DNA of 64,000 nt from Bacteroidales bacterium. GTDB lineage: Bacteria; Bacteroidota; Bacteroidia; Bacteroidales; F082. Made by a program: the position numbers and the translations under genes. The stretch covers positions 1 to 64,000 of the forward strand of contig JAKSMV010000004.1 in the NCBI GenBank assembly GCA_024400425.1. The letters run 5' to 3'. Below are positions 62,342 to 64,000 of this stretch, in pieces (the stretch's first letter is position 1; each line of letters opens with the position of its first letter). The notes beneath the pieces are model-generated. The model searched no databases. It was given only the letters and a program-made list of their open reading frames with translations, and was not told the origin of the DNA.

Positions 62342-63232
62342 ATGAAAAGACACCTTTTTCTTTCACTTCTCACCATTGCGTTGGCAGTCTGCTTCAGTTC
62401 ATGTCTGAAAGACGAAAAGGACAGCAGCACCATCATTTACAGCTCGCAACAAATTCCGAACATCAACAAGTTCATGCCCAGCCACCTTCTTGAAATGATG
62501 GGCGGTTCTCGGATTCATTATGGTGACGAGCCACCACGCTTTTCAGGTCACTATGCAATTGACAGCCTCGTATATCGTCAAGTTCGCTACGAGAATGAGT
62601 CACTTCCGCAGCACACTTATAATGTAGGCAACTTGGTCGGTGATTTCGACTTTTATTTTTACGACCAAATAAAGAGCATCATTTCGTCAAGATATGTGAA
62701 CGTCAACCCTATCATCAACCCTATTGACGGAAGCATCTATTCGCAATTTACTGCCATGTCGTACCCCGACACGACTTACCACTATTTCAAGAACTCTTTC
62801 AGGCCTATTGCCACTAGTCCTGACAAACCCATTTATTTTGAAGGCGACAATTACGACAAAGATGATTTCGCCCACGCTTACATCATCGGCAGCGGCAACT
62901 ATTTCACCATATTCTACTATGATGTTGCAATCCAGATTTATGACAACAACTGGCCTTATTCACGAAACGATTTTCACCGTGTTACAGCCAACATCATTTC
63001 AGGAAAGTTAACCAAGTATTCGGAGATAGTGCCTAATGCCAACGATTCGACAGTAATGGACACCGTCAGCAAATACCGCATCGACAATTTCTGCTGGGGC
63101 AAAGAAGACATGGGATACTTCAATGAAGGCACCGCTATCGATTTGCTCATTGCCAGTGGCGGCCAACCTACACCAGGTGATGTTGCCATCATTGACAACT
63201 TCGGCAAACCCATCTACCCAACAAACGACTAA
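62342..63232 (+). CDS. Lipoprotein of unknown function
   Basis: 296 residues, lipobox ALAVCFSSCLKDEKD. The mature part has SSQQIPNINKFMPSHLLEMMGG and HYGDEPPRFSGHYAIDSLVY, then alternating aromatic strands (YFTIFYYDVAIQIYDNNWPYS, SGKLTKYSEIVPNANDST) and a GQPTPGDVAIIDNFGKPIYP end. Similar lipoproteins sit beside outer-membrane barrels in Bacteroidota, but the function is not known. TAAATTTG at 62288-62295 is a possible -7 box. The next gene starts 32 nt downstream. Confidence 0.75.
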   Translation: MKRHLFLSLLTIALAVCFSSCLKDEKDSSTIIYSSQQIPNINKFMPSHLLEMMGGSRIHYGDEPPRFSGHYAIDSLVYRQVRYENESLPQHTYNVGNLVGDFDFYFYDQIKSIISSRYVNVNPIINPIDGSIYSQFTAMSYPDTTYHYFKNSFRPIATSPDKPIYFEGDNYDKDDFAHAYIIGSGNYFTIFYYDVAIQIYDNNWPYSRNDFHRVTANIISGKLTKYSEIVPNANDSTVMDTVSKYRIDNFCWGKEDMGYFNEGTAIDLLIASGGQPTPGDVAIIDNFGKPIYPTND

Positions 63233-63264
63233 TTTTCCAGCGACAATCTAATTCACCATTCACA

Positions 63265-64000
63265 ATGAAAAAGACGAACCTCATCATAATGCTCATGGCC
63301 TTGTGCATGATCAGCATATCAGCTACGGCACAAACCAAGAAGCAATACAGCAAGCCGATTCAACCAGCCTACTCGCCCAATGCCTCGAACGATGCCAAAT
63401 ACAACATCGGCATTACAGGTGGCGGCACTTTCACCAATTGGATTCACTTAGGAGGAAGTGGAACCACCTTCAACCATCCCATTCCTCAAAACTTGGGAAT
63501 CATTGGTGGCCTCACCTTCGAAAAGGTTCTGAACAAACATAGTTCCTTTGGCGTCGAAGCCCTCTTCGCCATGCGCAACGTACAACTCTCGCACACTGTC
63601 TTGGACCTTCCTGTTGCCATCGACCAGTCAAACGACATCACGAAGATCTTTTCGGCAAACTACAATGAGATTGCCATCCAAGCCCCCTATTCCTACTACT
63701 TCAACAACACTCCAGGTGCTACCTTCAGACCATACGTCTTTGCTGCACCACGCATCACCGTCCCGCTTTCGGGAGAAATGCGTTGGGAGAAGCAATACAT
63801 GATGAACGACTCCTTGCTTCGCACGCAATACGACACCGTTGCCATGAGCAAGCAGAACTTCCAGATTTTCAACGTAGGTGTAGTTCTCGGTGCCGGCGTG
63901 ATGATGCGCATCAACCTGAGCAGCTACTATTTCCTCGTCAAGCTTGACGCTTCATACCATATCGGGCTCATCAACACACACACACAACTTGAAATGGATG
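63265..64000 (+). CDS. Outer-membrane beta-barrel protein, N-terminal part
   Basis: At least 245 residues, continuing past the right edge. Signal peptide MKKTNLIIMLMALCMISISATAQ. The rest shows strand-like alternation of an outer-membrane barrel of the PorT-like/OMP_b-brl_2 kind: KYNIGITGGGTFTNWIHLGG, LGIIGGLTFEKVLNKHSSFGVEALFAMRNVQLS, YYFNNTPGATFRPYVFAAPRITVPLSG and VVLGAGVMMRINLSSYYFLVKLDASYHIGL. It directly follows a lipoprotein gene, so the two may form an outer-membrane pair, but this is inference. Confidence 0.7.
   Translation, partial: MKKTNLIIMLMALCMISISATAQTKKQYSKPIQPAYSPNASNDAKYNIGITGGGTFTNWIHLGGSGTTFNHPIPQNLGIIGGLTFEKVLNKHSSFGVEALFAMRNVQLSHTVLDLPVAIDQSNDITKIFSANYNEIAIQAPYSYYFNNTPGATFRPYVFAAPRITVPLSGEMRWEKQYMMNDSLLRTQYDTVAMSKQNFQIFNVGVVLGAGVMMRINLSSYYFLVKLDASYHIGLINTHTQLEMD

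Overview
The window reads as a chromosome segment of a Bacteroidota bacterium, most likely an uncultured Bacteroidales lineage. The evidence is the promoter style (TAnnTTTG at -7 with a TTG about 19 nt upstream, seen before many genes), many lipoproteins with SC/GC lipoboxes, many secreted proteins ending in a type IX secretion (T9SS) sorting domain (PNPxxG near the start, a short basic end), a complete Rnf operon in the order rseC-rnfBCDGEA, and a cobalamin uptake locus with a BtuG-like propeller. No prophage, integrase, transposase or CRISPR array was seen.

1-5.1 kb: start of a peptidase E gene running off the left edge, tRNA-Arg and tRNA-Glu, then on the minus strand rarA, an EcsC-like gene and a vsr endonuclease, followed by a secreted SGNH hydrolase and a PepSY-like lipoprotein. 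5.1-5.8 kb is non-coding and holds a long imperfect inverted repeat. 5.8-13.1 kb: C69 dipeptidase, a MauE-thioredoxin membrane protein, two related tiny lipoproteins, an NlpC/P60 peptidase, two unknowns and P5C dehydrogenase. 13.4-22.2 kb is housekeeping: acyl-CoA synthetase, class II FBP aldolase, purB, an MsbA-type ABC exporter, pepD and rpmH (not in most ORF lists because it is short).

22.3-37.8 kb is an envelope polysaccharide region: zinc-ribbon methyltransferase, three family-4-type glycosyltransferases, a YfhO membrane protein, a flippase and YihY. Between two glycosyltransferases lies a collapsed methyltransferase pseudogene that still keeps its start/stop overlaps with both neighbours. 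Three secreted proteins with DUF1566-like domains (30.3-34.9 kb) interrupt the region. 37.8-43.5 kb is the Rnf ion-translocating ferredoxin:NAD oxidoreductase with its rseC gene.

43.6-48.3 kb is a minus-strand operon behind a clear cobalamin riboswitch: two T9SS-tagged secreted proteins, a BtuG-like propeller lipoprotein and a BtuF-like binding lipoprotein, with no BtuB or BtuCD in view. Copies of a short palindromic element (GAGACG...CGTCTC) are embedded in the BtuF-like gene, one of them supplying its stop codon. 48.4-64 kb is a surface-protein region: a 1185-residue T9SS protein overlapping a 90-residue membrane-tail protein, an AraC regulator, three very large T9SS proteins that share an undescribed cysteine-containing module just before the sorting domain, a lipoprotein and an outer-membrane barrel cut by the right edge.

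The strongest candidates for something undescribed are the T9SS-based cobalamin operon, the palindromic element inside its BtuF-like gene, and the shared pre-sorting module of the large tandem proteins. All family calls come from reading motifs by eye; no search was run.
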